A stretch of 64,000 nt of DNA from Leucocoprinus leucothites. Its lineage: Eukaryota; Basidiomycota; Agaricomycetes; Agaricales; Agaricaceae. A program made the position numbers and the translations under genes. The DNA lies in assembly GCA_013368445.1 (NCBI GenBank), contig JAACJO010000007.1, positions 372,001 to 436,000 on the forward strand, given 5' to 3'. A model generated the notes under the pieces. It worked only from the letters and a program-made list of their open reading frames with translations. It did no database searches and was not told the origin of the DNA. Of the stretch, positions 1 to 10,323 are shown piece after piece. Positions within the stretch are counted from its first letter, which is position 1. Every line of letters begins with the position of its first letter.

Positions 1-1640
1 TTCTGAAAAGCTTCGAGTGTATCAAACACGTTCTGCAAATATGATTGTTCATGATCACGATGCAGCACAATGAAAGAATATTTTCAGGTCGTTCCCACTG
101 CGGCTCAAGAGTAGATACCATCGACAAACAGTACCGAGAATCTACAAGGGAGAGATTTGCTTAGAGGAGCGCTCCGCGAGGGGAAGGCAACACACCAAAG
201 ATGGATTACCAGTTCCATGAATGTCACCAAACTTACACGCCCCCATGCGTCATCCACGTTGTTGGATAACCATTGTGCACGTCAGACCACCTCACAAGCT
301 CCGTTTGCCGAACAAGTGAAAGCCCAGACTTGTCTGCCCGCCGAGTGTTCGCGACATAAGTCCCGATAGAGAGAAGTCTATGCTCCAATAGGCTTAAACA
401 TTCTTGAGGCAAAAGAAGCCATGGAGCCGATAAAGGGTCCGCGAAAAAGGTTTGAGTTGACCGGAACTTGCCACGCCAAAAAAGCACCAAGCACGTGGAA
501 TGGGCGAGGCGGCTGCCAACTCGTGGTTGTGCGGTGGAGTTGAAAAAAGTCGGCGAGTGGCAACGCGCCGTGCGGTGACTCCCCCTTGAGGAAATGATAA
601 GTTCATAAATCTTTGGGGACGCTAAGTACCCTGGCCCTGGAATGAATATAAATGACGGCAACGGGGAATTGAGACCCTGACCTTGCTGGCCGTTCAGTTT
701 TGACAAACCGAGGAACAAACGAGCGACCATCGCCCCGAGATGGAGGAAAAGGGAAGCGGTGATCATTTTTGTTGATCGCTGGGCGATAATAGCTCTGTAG
801 GGAAGTATCTGAAAAAGAACTTAGTGCGAGCGACAGCCGAGTTAACCATTAAAAGTGACTCACATGAGGCGTGCACTTCTTTTAATCGCCAAATCCCCGT
901 TTCGTGAGTACCCGCCAAGTTCACGAAATGTATGTAGTACATAGAGCGGGAGACCGTCCATGCAATAAAATCGCTTCCATCACCTGGGACCTGGGCCCTC
1001 CAGATTAACCAATGAACAGCAGAACGCGGCCGAAATAAGACGCGGAGTAAGACTTGTTGCGTCCGCACCTCTGAACGTGCAAAGTGAATAGGGAGTGATG
1101 CTCCCGCTAATTTTGAATTCGATTCGCTGACCGCCACCATCAATTATTTTGACACTCCCGCTCTCGACATCCCAGTTCTACGAGACCTTTTTTCCTTTCT
1201 TGAAATTTGGCTCCAAAGAAAATATGATAAGGCGGCGTCCCCTCCACCCACCGGTGAATTTCGAGAAAAGCGAGGCCCTGATTTTTGATCCAGTCGAGGA
1301 AAAAAAAAAGGCGGACATCTGCATACTTAATTGCATCCCTGAGTCCTGAGCCTTTTGTGAAAGAAGTCGATCGCGATTCTCATCTTCTTTGCCCTTTCCC
1401 CAAGTAGCGGTAATTTGTGGCAATGGGTGCGTCATGTTTGAGCCATTGTTTCGACGACGTAGGTCCAAAGTTGGGTTAAAGTTTGTATGCGACTAACATG
1501 CATGTACATGTACTTACAGTTCTCGGAACCGCGCCGATATTGTCGCGATTGTCCACAGCATGTAGCCTTTTCAGAAACAATCACCGGTAAAGAAAAAATT
1601 GGATACCAATCCTGTTACTTCACAGTTTAGTTCTCCGCTC
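1..1640. other. Gene-poor left edge
   Basis: No reading frame here has a recognisable domain, a spliceable exon chain or an initiation context that I can defend. Two long minus-strand frames (233-766 and 763-1143) look like chance openings: their composition is that of shuffled sequence and neither continues through a plausible splice site. I see no repeat array, tRNA or transposon terminus. Confidence 0.4.
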
Positions 1641-1653
1641 CGCTCCTCATGAA

Positions 1654-2240
1654 TCAAGATCTAGATTTTGCTGTACGATGCATTATTGTTGCAGCATGCT
1701 CTGGTCTGTCGATCCCCTTATCGCGGAAATATGCGTTCAATTGTGAAACGAATCTGACCGAATCCCAGACGCCCTTGAGGTTGGGTTTGTGTGCAATCGG
1801 ATAGCACAAAACCCATGTACGAAATCCCGGTAGGAGGGTTTTGGTATGCTCTAGGATTCTTCCAAAAGGAATCCCAATGTCATGGTCTGGCTGAACAAAC
1901 CACTGGATGTTCGAGGAAATTTTACAGATAATGGTTTTCATTGTCGGAATAACAAGAATAGACCTGGATTTAACGGCCGTAGATGTAAAGGACCCCGACG
2001 GTCTGTAGTCATTCTTGTATGTAAAAGAGTTTCTCTAGAGAACATAATCAGAGGACCGGGGAACTGATGGATGTTTCATCGTTCCCGGAGAAAGTGTACA
2101 ACATTTGAAGTGAATAGGTATGACTGACCTGTCGAGTATTCGAGCTGGATGATGCGGTGGATAGGTTCATCGTTGGCCGGTGATCCTCATGTCTCGCGAA
2201 ACTGGTTGCAGCACGGCCTTGGTCAAAGCTTGAAAATGAA
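1654..2240 (-). other. Coding-like stretch, possible 3' end of an unrecognised gene
   Basis: Read on the minus strand, two long openings lie end to end. One runs from about 2230 to about 2048. The other runs from about 2040, through an internal Met at 1941, to a stop at 1654; its second half is rich in aromatic and hydrophobic residues and looks protein-like. A plausible acceptor (TTCTCTAG) lies between them, but no clean donor joins them in frame. I do not recognise a family. It could be the 3' part of a multi-exon gene, or a decayed gene, since I found no convincing start codon upstream to 2740. Confidence 0.25.
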
Positions 2241-2749
2241 ATGAGTTATGGGCGGTTATGTGCGCATCAGTCAGAGATAGCTGTAGCTCCCTAGAAAACG
2301 TGCAATGGAAACAGCGACGTCGAAACATGTCGCAAATATTTTTAATCGAGTTAACGGCACACGCGCGAGGTCTCTGGGATATATCTGAGGGAACTTAGGA
2401 ACGAGACGGAATGGAGCTCAGGCAGTCACGCACATAGATATCGAGTCACCGATAATGACGTGTATTTCGATCATGATCAAACAAGCCGGGATCAGTGCAG
2501 AGTCAAAAAGTCTGTATTACGAAAGGAGAGCAGAATTACAACAGAATCGCACGAAAGCAACGCTCCCTATAGGAACCCCCGTCTGCGATTATCGCGGTGG
2601 GGAAGGGAGGATGACCCCCAAGGTACAGCCCTGACAGGGGCTGTCCTAGCTTTAAAGCCAGTGAAAATCAACATGTTGTTGATGTTTTGAATCAGTCTGG
2701 ACGGTCAGATCGAGAGCAAAAACACTTTTAAGGCTCTGTAAAGTATCTG
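2241..2749. other. Intergenic stretch
   Basis: Nothing supportable is seen. It holds the 3' flank of the minus-strand MYG1 gene that ends at 2750 and possibly upstream parts of the coding-like stretch at 1654-2240. Confidence 0.4.
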
Positions 2750-4239
2750 CTACTTGTTCAAAGAAACCTTGGCAAGATTTAAGGCTCCATCCTTGGTCTT
2801 GTTACCTAAAGCAACGGAGTTCGTTTTGGAAAGTAGATGGACATGCAATAGCTAACGCACCACCGATAAAACCACTCGCATGGATGAAAATTCCGCCTTC
2901 GATGTCACTTGCACGACTCAATTCATCATCGCGCAAACCTCTCCATTCTTCTGGCAAAGCTTTCCGTGATTCGAAGCTTTCTGGAGAGATGGGAACGGCT
3001 TGAACACGCCAATTTCCTCCAGTCTCATCGGGATAGACGACGTAGGTAGCTACATCGGGCATTACGATACCTGTTGACTCTAGTTCAAAAAGATGCTCCT
3101 ACACCGCTATTAGCACCATGTGAACGAGAGAAATACCGGTCTTACTTTCCAAGGAAGGAACTGGTTGAAAAGAATGATGCGCCCAGTCGGATCAATGGTT
3201 TCTTTACTCTCTTTGATGGTTGCAACGAGGAGATCCCTTGCTGGAAGCCAAGCGTTGGCGTAATAGTCAAGTCTCGAGAAGAATTCCGTTCCAGTCAACA
3301 TTGAGGCTTCCAAAAAGCGCGCCTGAATTTTGAAAGAATGTCAAAATAAACGATCAGATAGAGTGACATAATACTGACGTCGACGGTCGCAGCGTCCGTA
3401 GGCTGATTCCAAGCAGGGTTGAGGTGTCCAACACGACTGGAGAGATCGGTGCGGCTCCTATAGAGGGGCTTGATATCGGCGGGATACTGCGAAACGCCGT
3501 TGTCGATACCATCGATCGCTTCGATGAATTCCTGTGAAGATTGTGAGTAGAGAGAGAAAAATTTGGAAGTAGGGCATCGACGAACCTTGTACATCTTGAG
3601 CCACAAAAGCTCAACCTTTGGGTCATCGATGGGGACCTGGAGCCGATTTGCCACAATCTCTTTTCCAAAGTGCCTGGATGGATATAGAGTCAGAGGTTGA
3701 ATCCTGAGGTGAGAAGAAAGGGCTAGTAGCGCACTTGTAGATCAGACCGGCACTGCTGAGCTTGGTATTGAAGCCATGGCCAAAAACGTCGGTAAAGCCG
3801 CGTTGATGGTGGTCAAAGCGTTGCTTGGCTTCATCATAAACGGCACCGACGTCGACCACGATATCACAAGTGTCCAAGGTAGCTGGGTCGCGCGTGCGTT
3901 TGAGGTCTAGCGAGGTAAAAATAGGTGGTACGGGCTTGGATGGCCGTCAGTTCAAAACATACCTGCGATGGCATAGGTAGCGGTTTGACGGAGCAGAAAG
4001 ACGGCGAGGGCTTCGTCGCAATGGAAAGTGCCATTATGAGTACCAATGACCTAGTGGACTGTCAGTTGAAGAACAGAGGTGAATGGAACTCGCCGCACCT
4101 TGTGGGCAGTTTTCTGACGCTTAGACTGAGGAGAGGTATCGGACATGGTGCTCAAGGTAGCTCGATGTTGGTAAAAACAATATCGATGGATGGGGCGATA
4201 GACCAAACGAGAAAATGAGAATCGTGATCGCAGGAGCAT
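2750..4239 (-). CDS. MYG1: MYG1-family 3'-5' RNA exonuclease
   Basis: Eight exons (4239-4099, 4050-3963, 3906-3735, 3673-3586, 3531-3379, 3322-3146, 3098-2861, 2805-2750). All junctions keep phase. The chain opens with the metal-binding motif HNGTFHCDEA, then DHHQRGF of the DHH-like phosphoesterase fold, and ends with the family's HASGFIGGNKTK signature just before the stop. MYG1 proteins (UPF0160) process RNA in nucleus and mitochondria. Two starts are possible. The first Met gives an Arg/Ser/aromatic-rich presequence of about 31 residues typical of mitochondrial import. A second Met at 4146 begins MSDTSPQSKRQK, a nuclear-like N-terminus. This would fit the known dual location. Family assignment is firm; use of both starts is inference. 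Confidence 0.93.
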
Positions 4240-4426
4240 TGGAAGCTCAGAGATGAGCGGCTATTGCCGGTGTATTTTTCTCTAGGGGCTATTATTTGGC
4301 CAAGTAGTGTTCGAGAGAATAGATGACTGGTACTTATTAGATTACAGTCCATGGAATGCAAGAAAAGAACGACGAGTCTAAACTATCCATATGTAAGGTC
4401 CACCCATATAAAAAAAGTTCATACAA

Positions 4427-4946
4427 TCAAAGAACGAGCATTGCGCCGCCGAGGGCGAAACCAACAAAACCAACGACGAAGGCATTACGCTTAAGTGCTG
4501 TAGCAGCGGCGATATAGTTGTCATCTGGGCCATAGATGCCACCCACATTGGCCCCTCCTGGCGAAGGTGCAGCACCACCCCCGCCGCTTATGTTCGTGGG
4601 TGCAGTGGGGAGATTGCTTGTAGTCGTGGTCGAGTTTGCACTGACTGTGCTGTTGCCAGAGACGGTGCCGTTGCCCGAGGGCTGGGGTGCAGGTGTGAGG
4701 ATCTGTGTGGTGGTGAAGACGAAACTGCTGGTAGTTGTGCTGGCCTGTCTGTTTGAGTCGAGGGTGGCAATAGTGGTGACGGAGGTGGATATGATGACCG
4801 CCTGGCTAGGCTGCGGCTGGGTATTGTTCTGGGTGTTCTGTTGCATAAATTGTGAGATATGCCGGAGACGATAAAAGGTAGCATACCTGAGCAAAAGCAA
4901 GGAAAGGAAGGGCAAGAGCGGCGATGGCGAGGGGAGTCGGCCGCAT
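4427..4946 (-). CDS. Small Ser/Thr-rich GPI-type surface protein
   Basis: Two exons (4946-4887 and 4837-4427), 156 aa. Exon 1 is exactly a signal peptide (MRPTPLAIAALALPFLAFAQ) and the intron falls right at the expected cleavage site. The body is Asn/Gln-rich and then Ser/Thr-rich, with many N-x-S/T sequons (e.g. NGTVSGNSTVSANSTTTT), followed by a Gly/Pro hinge. The C-terminus is a hydrophobic tail (AFVVGFVGFALGGAMLVL) with no basic residues after it, the pattern of a GPI-anchor signal. No enzymatic domain is seen. It is probably a cell-wall or plasma-membrane mannoprotein. Its start lies only 57 bp from that of the divergent gene at 5004. Confidence 0.75.
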
Positions 4947-5003
4947 GGTGGGAGAGGACAAGAGGCAGAGTTACAAAAATAGCACCGCGGGTTGACAAGA
5001 GCG

Positions 5004-6269
5004 ATGATCGAGGAGGACAGCAACATTGTCTCCGGCCAAAATCCTCCTCTCTCTCCTCTTCCCATTGCCACCGCTCATGTCGCAGGTATTCTCCAGCACA
5101 TCTGCCCGCCATCTGCCCTTCACCGCATTCCTCATCATCTTCTCTCCATCCCACTTCTTCAGCGACATCACTTTCTGAACATCTCACCAGGTGACGACCC
5201 AGCCGCGTATCTCACATGGCCAGGCAACGACGACCAGCGTGTGCTCGCTCTCCTGGAGAACATTAGACCGGAAGACCTGCCCGAACTTCTCCCAGCACAT
5301 GATAAAACGGATGCGCATATCCGCTACGCTGCCGACCCAGAAGCAGTCTATGCACACGTCCGCATTAATCCCACCCCTTTCCATCCATCCTCGCATCCAG
5401 ACACCCAGCCGTCTCTCCGTCTTATATTTCTTTGGGACCAGCCCTCCAACTCCTGGAGATACCATAATTCCGCAATTGGCGACTTCCCAAAACACGCACA
5501 CTCAGATCTCTCTCACGCAATGGCTCTCTTTCACTCCCCCGACGACTTTCTCCCAGAGCGCACCTACTCTTTCAGCGTCGATGACCTCGCCGAGGATGAC
5601 GACGCATACTGGAATGCCTACGGGGCAGGTGAACTGCCTCATCAACCTGCTCTCGTCAAATCCGTACCTGGGGTTGATACCGAGGACGCTTACTGGGCGC
5701 AGTATGCCTCAATACAAGGTCAGTGTGCCCCAGAGTCCCCCCCAGAACCATACACAAACCAAAATCCGTCCTCAGGCTCAGCAGATTCTACCGTTCCCTC
5801 TCCCCGGCCTCGCGATCGCCAACTACAGCCTGCTGAAGGCGACCAACGTATCTTCATCCCATCCACCGAACTTAATCCAGATCTTCTCCATCCCGAGCCC
5901 TACAATCCTTTAGCACCTCCATCGCCGGGCTCACTTTCTCGCAAACTGGCTTCCCTCCCCACGCGCCCGGATTCTCCTCCCTTACAAGAAGAGGACGACA
6001 TCTCTTCTGCTTCCGCCTCTGCCACTTCCCCGTCTCCGCAATCTCCGCATACTGACCTCGCTGAGGCTGGGGAGCCCTTCGTCACCTTGCCACCTGCTTC
6101 TGACAGCACCGCTCAGGAGCGTATCGAGTCAGCGGAAGTAAACCATATACCCGCAGATGAAGCGCTCAAGAGCACCATTCGGGGATTGTACCAACTCTGG
6201 CGGACTGGTGAAAAGTCCCAACAGGACTTTATGGTCCTTGTCAAGCAAGCCATTGAAGAACACTCATAA
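5004..6269 (+). CDS. Conserved basidiomycete protein of unknown function
   Basis: One long frame of about 421 aa. I chose the Met at 5004 (MIEEDSNIVSGQNPP) over the Met four codons upstream at 4992. The N-terminal half is globular-looking; the middle carries two acidic DDDAYWNAYG / DTEDAYWAQY motifs. A Ser/Pro-rich linker follows, and the C-terminus has a helical segment ending in QDFMVLVKQAIEEHS. I do not recognise a characterised family; the AYW motif recurs in fungal proteins of unknown role. A 57-nt segment at 5719-5775 has good splice borders (GTCAGT...CCTCAG) and its length is a multiple of three, so a shorter isoform is possible. Confidence 0.7.
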   Translation: MIEEDSNIVSGQNPPLSPLPIATAHVAGILQHICPPSALHRIPHHLLSIPLLQRHHFLNISPGDDPAAYLTWPGNDDQRVLALLENIRPEDLPELLPAHDKTDAHIRYAADPEAVYAHVRINPTPFHPSSHPDTQPSLRLIFLWDQPSNSWRYHNSAIGDFPKHAHSDLSHAMALFHSPDDFLPERTYSFSVDDLAEDDDAYWNAYGAGELPHQPALVKSVPGVDTEDAYWAQYASIQGQCAPESPPEPYTNQNPSSGSADSTVPSPRPRDRQLQPAEGDQRIFIPSTELNPDLLHPEPYNPLAPPSPGSLSRKLASLPTRPDSPPLQEEDDISSASASATSPSPQSPHTDLAEAGEPFVTLPPASDSTAQERIESAEVNHIPADEALKSTIRGLYQLWRTGEKSQQDFMVLVKQAIEEHS

Positions 6270-6974
6270 TAGTTATTTGCTCTTAGACTTCAGCAACTTG
6301 TACATATCATGCTAGTCCTGCAATTATGCCGAGCCCTCCCCCTGTTGTAGCTTAACAATGTGTTTGTACAGTGTATGTCATCTGTTTCCTCCACTCCAAG
6401 ATGAAATGGCAATTAGTTCCGTCTTCAAATAGCTGTGGGCACCAAACGTCAAATTTAGCCAATGGCAGACTCAACGACATATTTCCTGCCCATACTGCCG
6501 CCGAAGTTCTACTGTCGCCGCAGGAACCAAGATAGGCATGACAGGCAAATATCTCCCATCACCATCCACCACCTGCAGCCACAACCCTATCCACTTGAAC
6601 GTAGTCAACTGACCTACCTCCTCATGAATGAAGCGCCGATCTTCCGGAAATCTCAATCAAACATATAAGCATGTTGACATCACATGGAATTAGGGTATAC
6701 AAGCACAACGAAACCCAAAATACTCGAAATATATACCGCACCCGGCTACAGAAAAAAAAACAGGAAAGGGAGGCATATTTGTTGATCTATATTCGGTAAC
6801 ACAACGAAGACAAGCGAGTGGATGCAGACCAGACATCGACGTCTGTAGATAAACAGGTGACTGAACTGTTCCAGCGTTCAAGCATATATGGCACAGCAAC
6901 GAGAACAAAGGAAGGGAATACCTTTACATGGAACGGCTCCAATGAAAGCAAGGAACAGTCGCAGGTTTTCATTC
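6270..6974. other. Convergent intergenic region
   Basis: About 700 bp between the 3' ends of the plus-strand gene ending at 6269 and the minus-strand DPBB gene ending at 6975. Only short chance frames are present. A run of nine A (6751-6759) and AT-rich stretches fit 3' UTR and polyadenylation sequence. No repeat or RNA gene recognised. Confidence 0.4.
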
Positions 6975-8228
6975 CTAAGCAGAAGCGCCCATTACTACCA
7001 ATTTCCCAAGACTGATGAGCAAAGTCTCGAAATCTTCAATATTGTGCACCTGGCCATCATCTCCATACGAAACCGGGGTGGCATAGGACGACGGAGAGGT
7101 AGACGACGCCGTGGACGAAGTTGAGCTGGAGCTGGAGCTGGGGCTGGAACTAGAGCTGTTGGACGACGTAGAGGTGGTAGTTGGTTTAGGTTTCGTCGTG
7201 GGTTTGTACGTGTGAGTAGGCGTGGGAGTGGGTTTGGGCTTCGGAGGGCTGAGGGAACCGAAAATCCAATTGGCATTGCTGACCATGTCCGCGCCAGGAC
7301 CAGCGAGGTAGTGGAGAAGCCCAGGGCTCAAGTCGATGTGGCCCGGATCACAGCCCATGCACTGGTAAGAATGGAAGTAAAGCTTAAGAGAGAATTCTGG
7401 AGCACACTTTGGATGACTTACCTCGTCAACGACAGTGGCTTTGGCGGTTTTTCCCTGATAAGAAATGGAAATTGTGTCGCCACAGTGAGCACCGCCATTC
7501 CAGATCTGTTTCCAAAGTTGAGCTAGGGTAGACAAATTCAACACGTGAGGCAGACATACTTCATGACTAATTGCAACAATCTGGAATACGACGCGTCAAG
7601 CCTACTGGAATTGAACAAAAGCCCATAAGGAACTCACGAAATCGTTATCGCCATTATGACCGCCACAAGCGCCACTTTTGGTGGACAAATTGAGCGCCTT
7701 GTGTTAAAAACGAAAAAGAAATTTAGCTGCTTACGTGCCAGGATGGAACCAAGTAAGAACAGAACCACCGCGTTTAACGTACTGTCTTTCCACCAGCCTG
7801 TTCTTTTCCCGTTTGTTGGAACTCCAGTGGTGCTTCCTTTCATGTGGAAGGATGTGATTGAATTCGTGACGATGATGCCCGTGATGATGAGCAGGGGTCG
7901 CGATGGGAATGTCGGCGTTGTTAGAAATGGAGGTGTTCACACTATCGCCGTGTAATTTTACCATAGCATGCATCTCCTCTTCCAGCTGGCGCAGCCCATT
8001 GTTCAGTGCGAGATGGTGGTAGGCCATGGAGAGGTACAAGTGGAACAAAAGGTACATGCATCCAAAGACTCCAAGGACATATAACAAGCTCCAGATGTTC
8101 TTGTCTTTACGTTTGCTACTGGACTCCGTGATGTGCACATTGACAACTGGGATCGGAAGTCCTACGGAAGTATCGGGTTGGGAATCATGGGTGGTGTTGA
8201 TTTGGTAGGACAACTTTTCGCTATCCAT
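6975..8228 (-). CDS. Membrane-tethered double-psi beta-barrel (RlpA/barwin-like) protein
   Basis: Five exons (8228-7735, 7674-7638, 7580-7560, 7505-7422, 7361-6975), 340 aa. There is no signal peptide. A cytosolic N-terminus of about 44 residues precedes one membrane span (residues 45-68), so the topology is type II with the rest outside. A His-rich stretch and a dibasic YVKR|GG site (residue 153) come next, then the barrel: TWFHPGTGACGGHNGDNDF, HCGDTISISY, VVDECMGCDPGHIDLSPG. A Ser/Thr/Pro-rich tail follows, ending in a short hydrophobic patch. Such domains occur in expansin-like proteins and fungal papain inhibitors. The KR site suggests Kex2 release of a soluble barrel. The acceptor of exon 4 (AACAG at 7506) was chosen because it alone keeps phase. 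Confidence 0.82.
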
Positions 8229-8743
8229 GATTATGAAACAGAAGGAATGACGAGAGGTGAGGCAAAAGAAAGGAAGGTGTTGGAAGAGCCCAACGAGTGT
8301 GTAAGAAAGAGGAAAGTGAAGAGGTGGTGGTGGTGTTAGAGCGACTTCAAGGCACTGTAAATTCTACATTTCCCGCGCTGCTTAGCTTACGTTGTTCCTT
8401 GATTTGTCCATCAATGCAAACTGCCATTATGTCCTGGAAACCAGTTCAATTGTACGTTATGCACGCCGCCCGGGCATTTCATGGCGAATGTCCAACCATT
8501 GGACCCATGTTTTTGAGAGTTACAAGAATAATGCAAAGGAGTGAGGGGTTGGTCTACGCAGAGTTACACTCTGTGTGTCGTCCTCGGATCGCGCTTCTCA
8601 ACTTCGACAGATCCTCAGCGCAGCTTGTCATCAGGAAAATCAACTTTTCGTGGGCTTGAACTATTTATACACCAGGGACGTGGAAACTCGGACTTCTCGA
8701 AGAAAACAAGCTACTCCGACTCTGACGCAAACTCCACTCCCGT
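8229..8743. promoter_or_regulatory. Upstream region of the tethered DPBB gene
   Basis: About 515 bp between the start of the gene at 8228 and the stop of the next minus-strand gene at 8744. It should hold the promoter of the former and the 3' UTR of the latter. No clear TATA element or repeat was found. Confidence 0.3.
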
Positions 8744-9823
8744 TCAGCAAGAAGTAGCTTGAATGTCAATGTTAAGGTTCCCTTGCTGTAGAACACTGTC
8801 AATTTTTCATCCAAGTCGGACACACGGCATAACATACGAAAGAAGACAATGCGCTTCTAGCAGTGGTGGCGATATCGAGGGCGTTGACTCCACTGGCCTC
8901 GCAAGCTTCCCTGTCGGGTACGTTCTGAGGGGAAACCAAAGGAGAGTAGAAATATCGGTCAGCTCGAGAACCTGACGCAATAATCAGCTTACTCCGCCAA
9001 AGGCGGCCGTCTTGCAATAATTGGCAGGGTGGGTTGCCGGGCAGCTATGTTCGAGTCAGTAGCAGACCCAAGCTGGTTAGGTAGGTTTTATGACATACGC
9101 ATCAATTATCTTGACTTTGACTGTGTTACCCGTGCATGCGCCACGAGTCTCACCGTCCAGAGATCCTGTACCTATGGCGTCACACAAGCTCGTTCAGCCT
9201 GTGGATCGTTTCACAACTAGGTAGTGCGGTGACCACGTACAGCGAACATTGAAGCACTTGCCGTGATCATATAATTAGCATCGGAGGATCTATTTTCGAA
9301 AGGTCGGTGAACTCACATGGCCACATTGTTGTTCATTGGAACAGGTAGCTTTTCAAGAATGTTAGTTCACCAAATGGATTGAACTTGACAAGTACATACG
9401 TCCTGAGCAGTCAGTGCAGCTTCCGCGTCCGTTGCTAATAACATAGATCCAGCCTCAGGAAATAAGTGGAGCCCAAGTCTCTTCTTACCACTTGCTACCA
9501 TCCTTGCTACCGCTGCATCGAGATCCAGTCCAAAGAGGCGACAGGTCGGACATTGCAGCAGCGAATATACCGTTCCCTTGGGAGTTGGTAGGCGAGAACC
9601 CTAGAGCACAAGTTCTAGCCCATGCTGAAATAACGACGCCCTACATACCGGCGCAGGCAACGCCACTCTGGGTTCCATACTAAGCCATGGGTGAATATCC
9701 CATCGTCGATGACCATAAATATGATAAAATACCGACATCGTTGAAGGTTGTAACACCCGCTACGGCATTTACTCCGACGGAGTAGGAGATTAAAGCTAGG
9801 ACAAGAGTCGATGGACTGATCAT
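8744..9823 (-). CDS. Secreted expansin-like DPBB protein
   Basis: Ten exons (9823-9737, 9679-9649, 9600-9489, 9434-9400, 9348-9317, 9256-9241, 9171-9099, 9044-8993, 8924-8838, 8785-8744), 188 aa. Signal peptide MISPSTLVLALISYSVGVNA. The mature chain is Cys-rich with the barwin/expansin-type markers FNDYGTQSGVACAG, GNGIFAAAMSDLSP, QCGHCFNVRC, KVKIIDACPATHPANYCK and NALDIATTAR. There is no carbohydrate-binding C-terminal domain, so it is a single-domain loosenin/expansin-like protein acting in the cell wall or on plant material. Every junction keeps phase, which is strong evidence for a gene hidden in ten tiny exons (one only 16 nt). The exon 1 donor (GTCGGT) is unusual. It lies 515 bp from a second DPBB gene. 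Confidence 0.88.
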
Positions 9824-10323
9824 ATTGATTCTGAAGAAACTTACACCTATATGCCACGACTTTATACCCGCGAATATTTAATTCCCAGCACAAGAACTAC
9901 GGTTCACATAAAAAAAATGAACCAGTGGTTGTGAAGTAATATGTACTTTTCTGTAGTGGTCGAGTCACAGGTTGCACCTCGTAGACAATATGTGCTGTCT
10001 CAAGAATTTGAAGAAGCCGGGAGCTTGATTTCGAATACCTCAAAAACGCAAGTGACTTCTCAGGACCCACCGACAATATGCCGAAAAGATATTACTATGG
10101 AGTAATTTCTCGAGAAATTGATACCGATAGGCTGTGCGTGCAAGCCCTGCCCGCCCAGACATTCGTGAAATTGTTTTCATTGGATCGAGCATTAATCCCG
10201 AATATTAATCCCGAAGTCAGATGGTATATTTTCGATCCTATACACATGGTGAGTCAAGTTTGAACGGCAGTTCAGAACATCGAAGGCAAGTATAGTAGGG
10301 TATCCTGAATTCTGGGAGGGCGA
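9824..10323. other. Intergenic region upstream of the expansin-like gene
   Basis: About 500 bp, moderately AT-rich. A plus-strand frame at 10078-10263 (61 codons) has no recognisable domain and no partner exon. The stretch probably carries the expansin-like promoter and the 3' UTR of the SRA gene. Confidence 0.35.

Noticed and set aside
233..766. 177-codon minus-strand open frame
   Set aside because: Composition is random-like, no domain, no supporting splice structure, and a second overlapping minus frame is open in the same place.
763..1143. 126-codon minus-strand open frame
   Set aside because: No recognisable motif and no initiation or splice context; judged a chance opening.
10078..10263. 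61-codon plus-strand frame
   Set aside because: No homologous pattern, no neighbouring exons, and it sits in a probable promoter.
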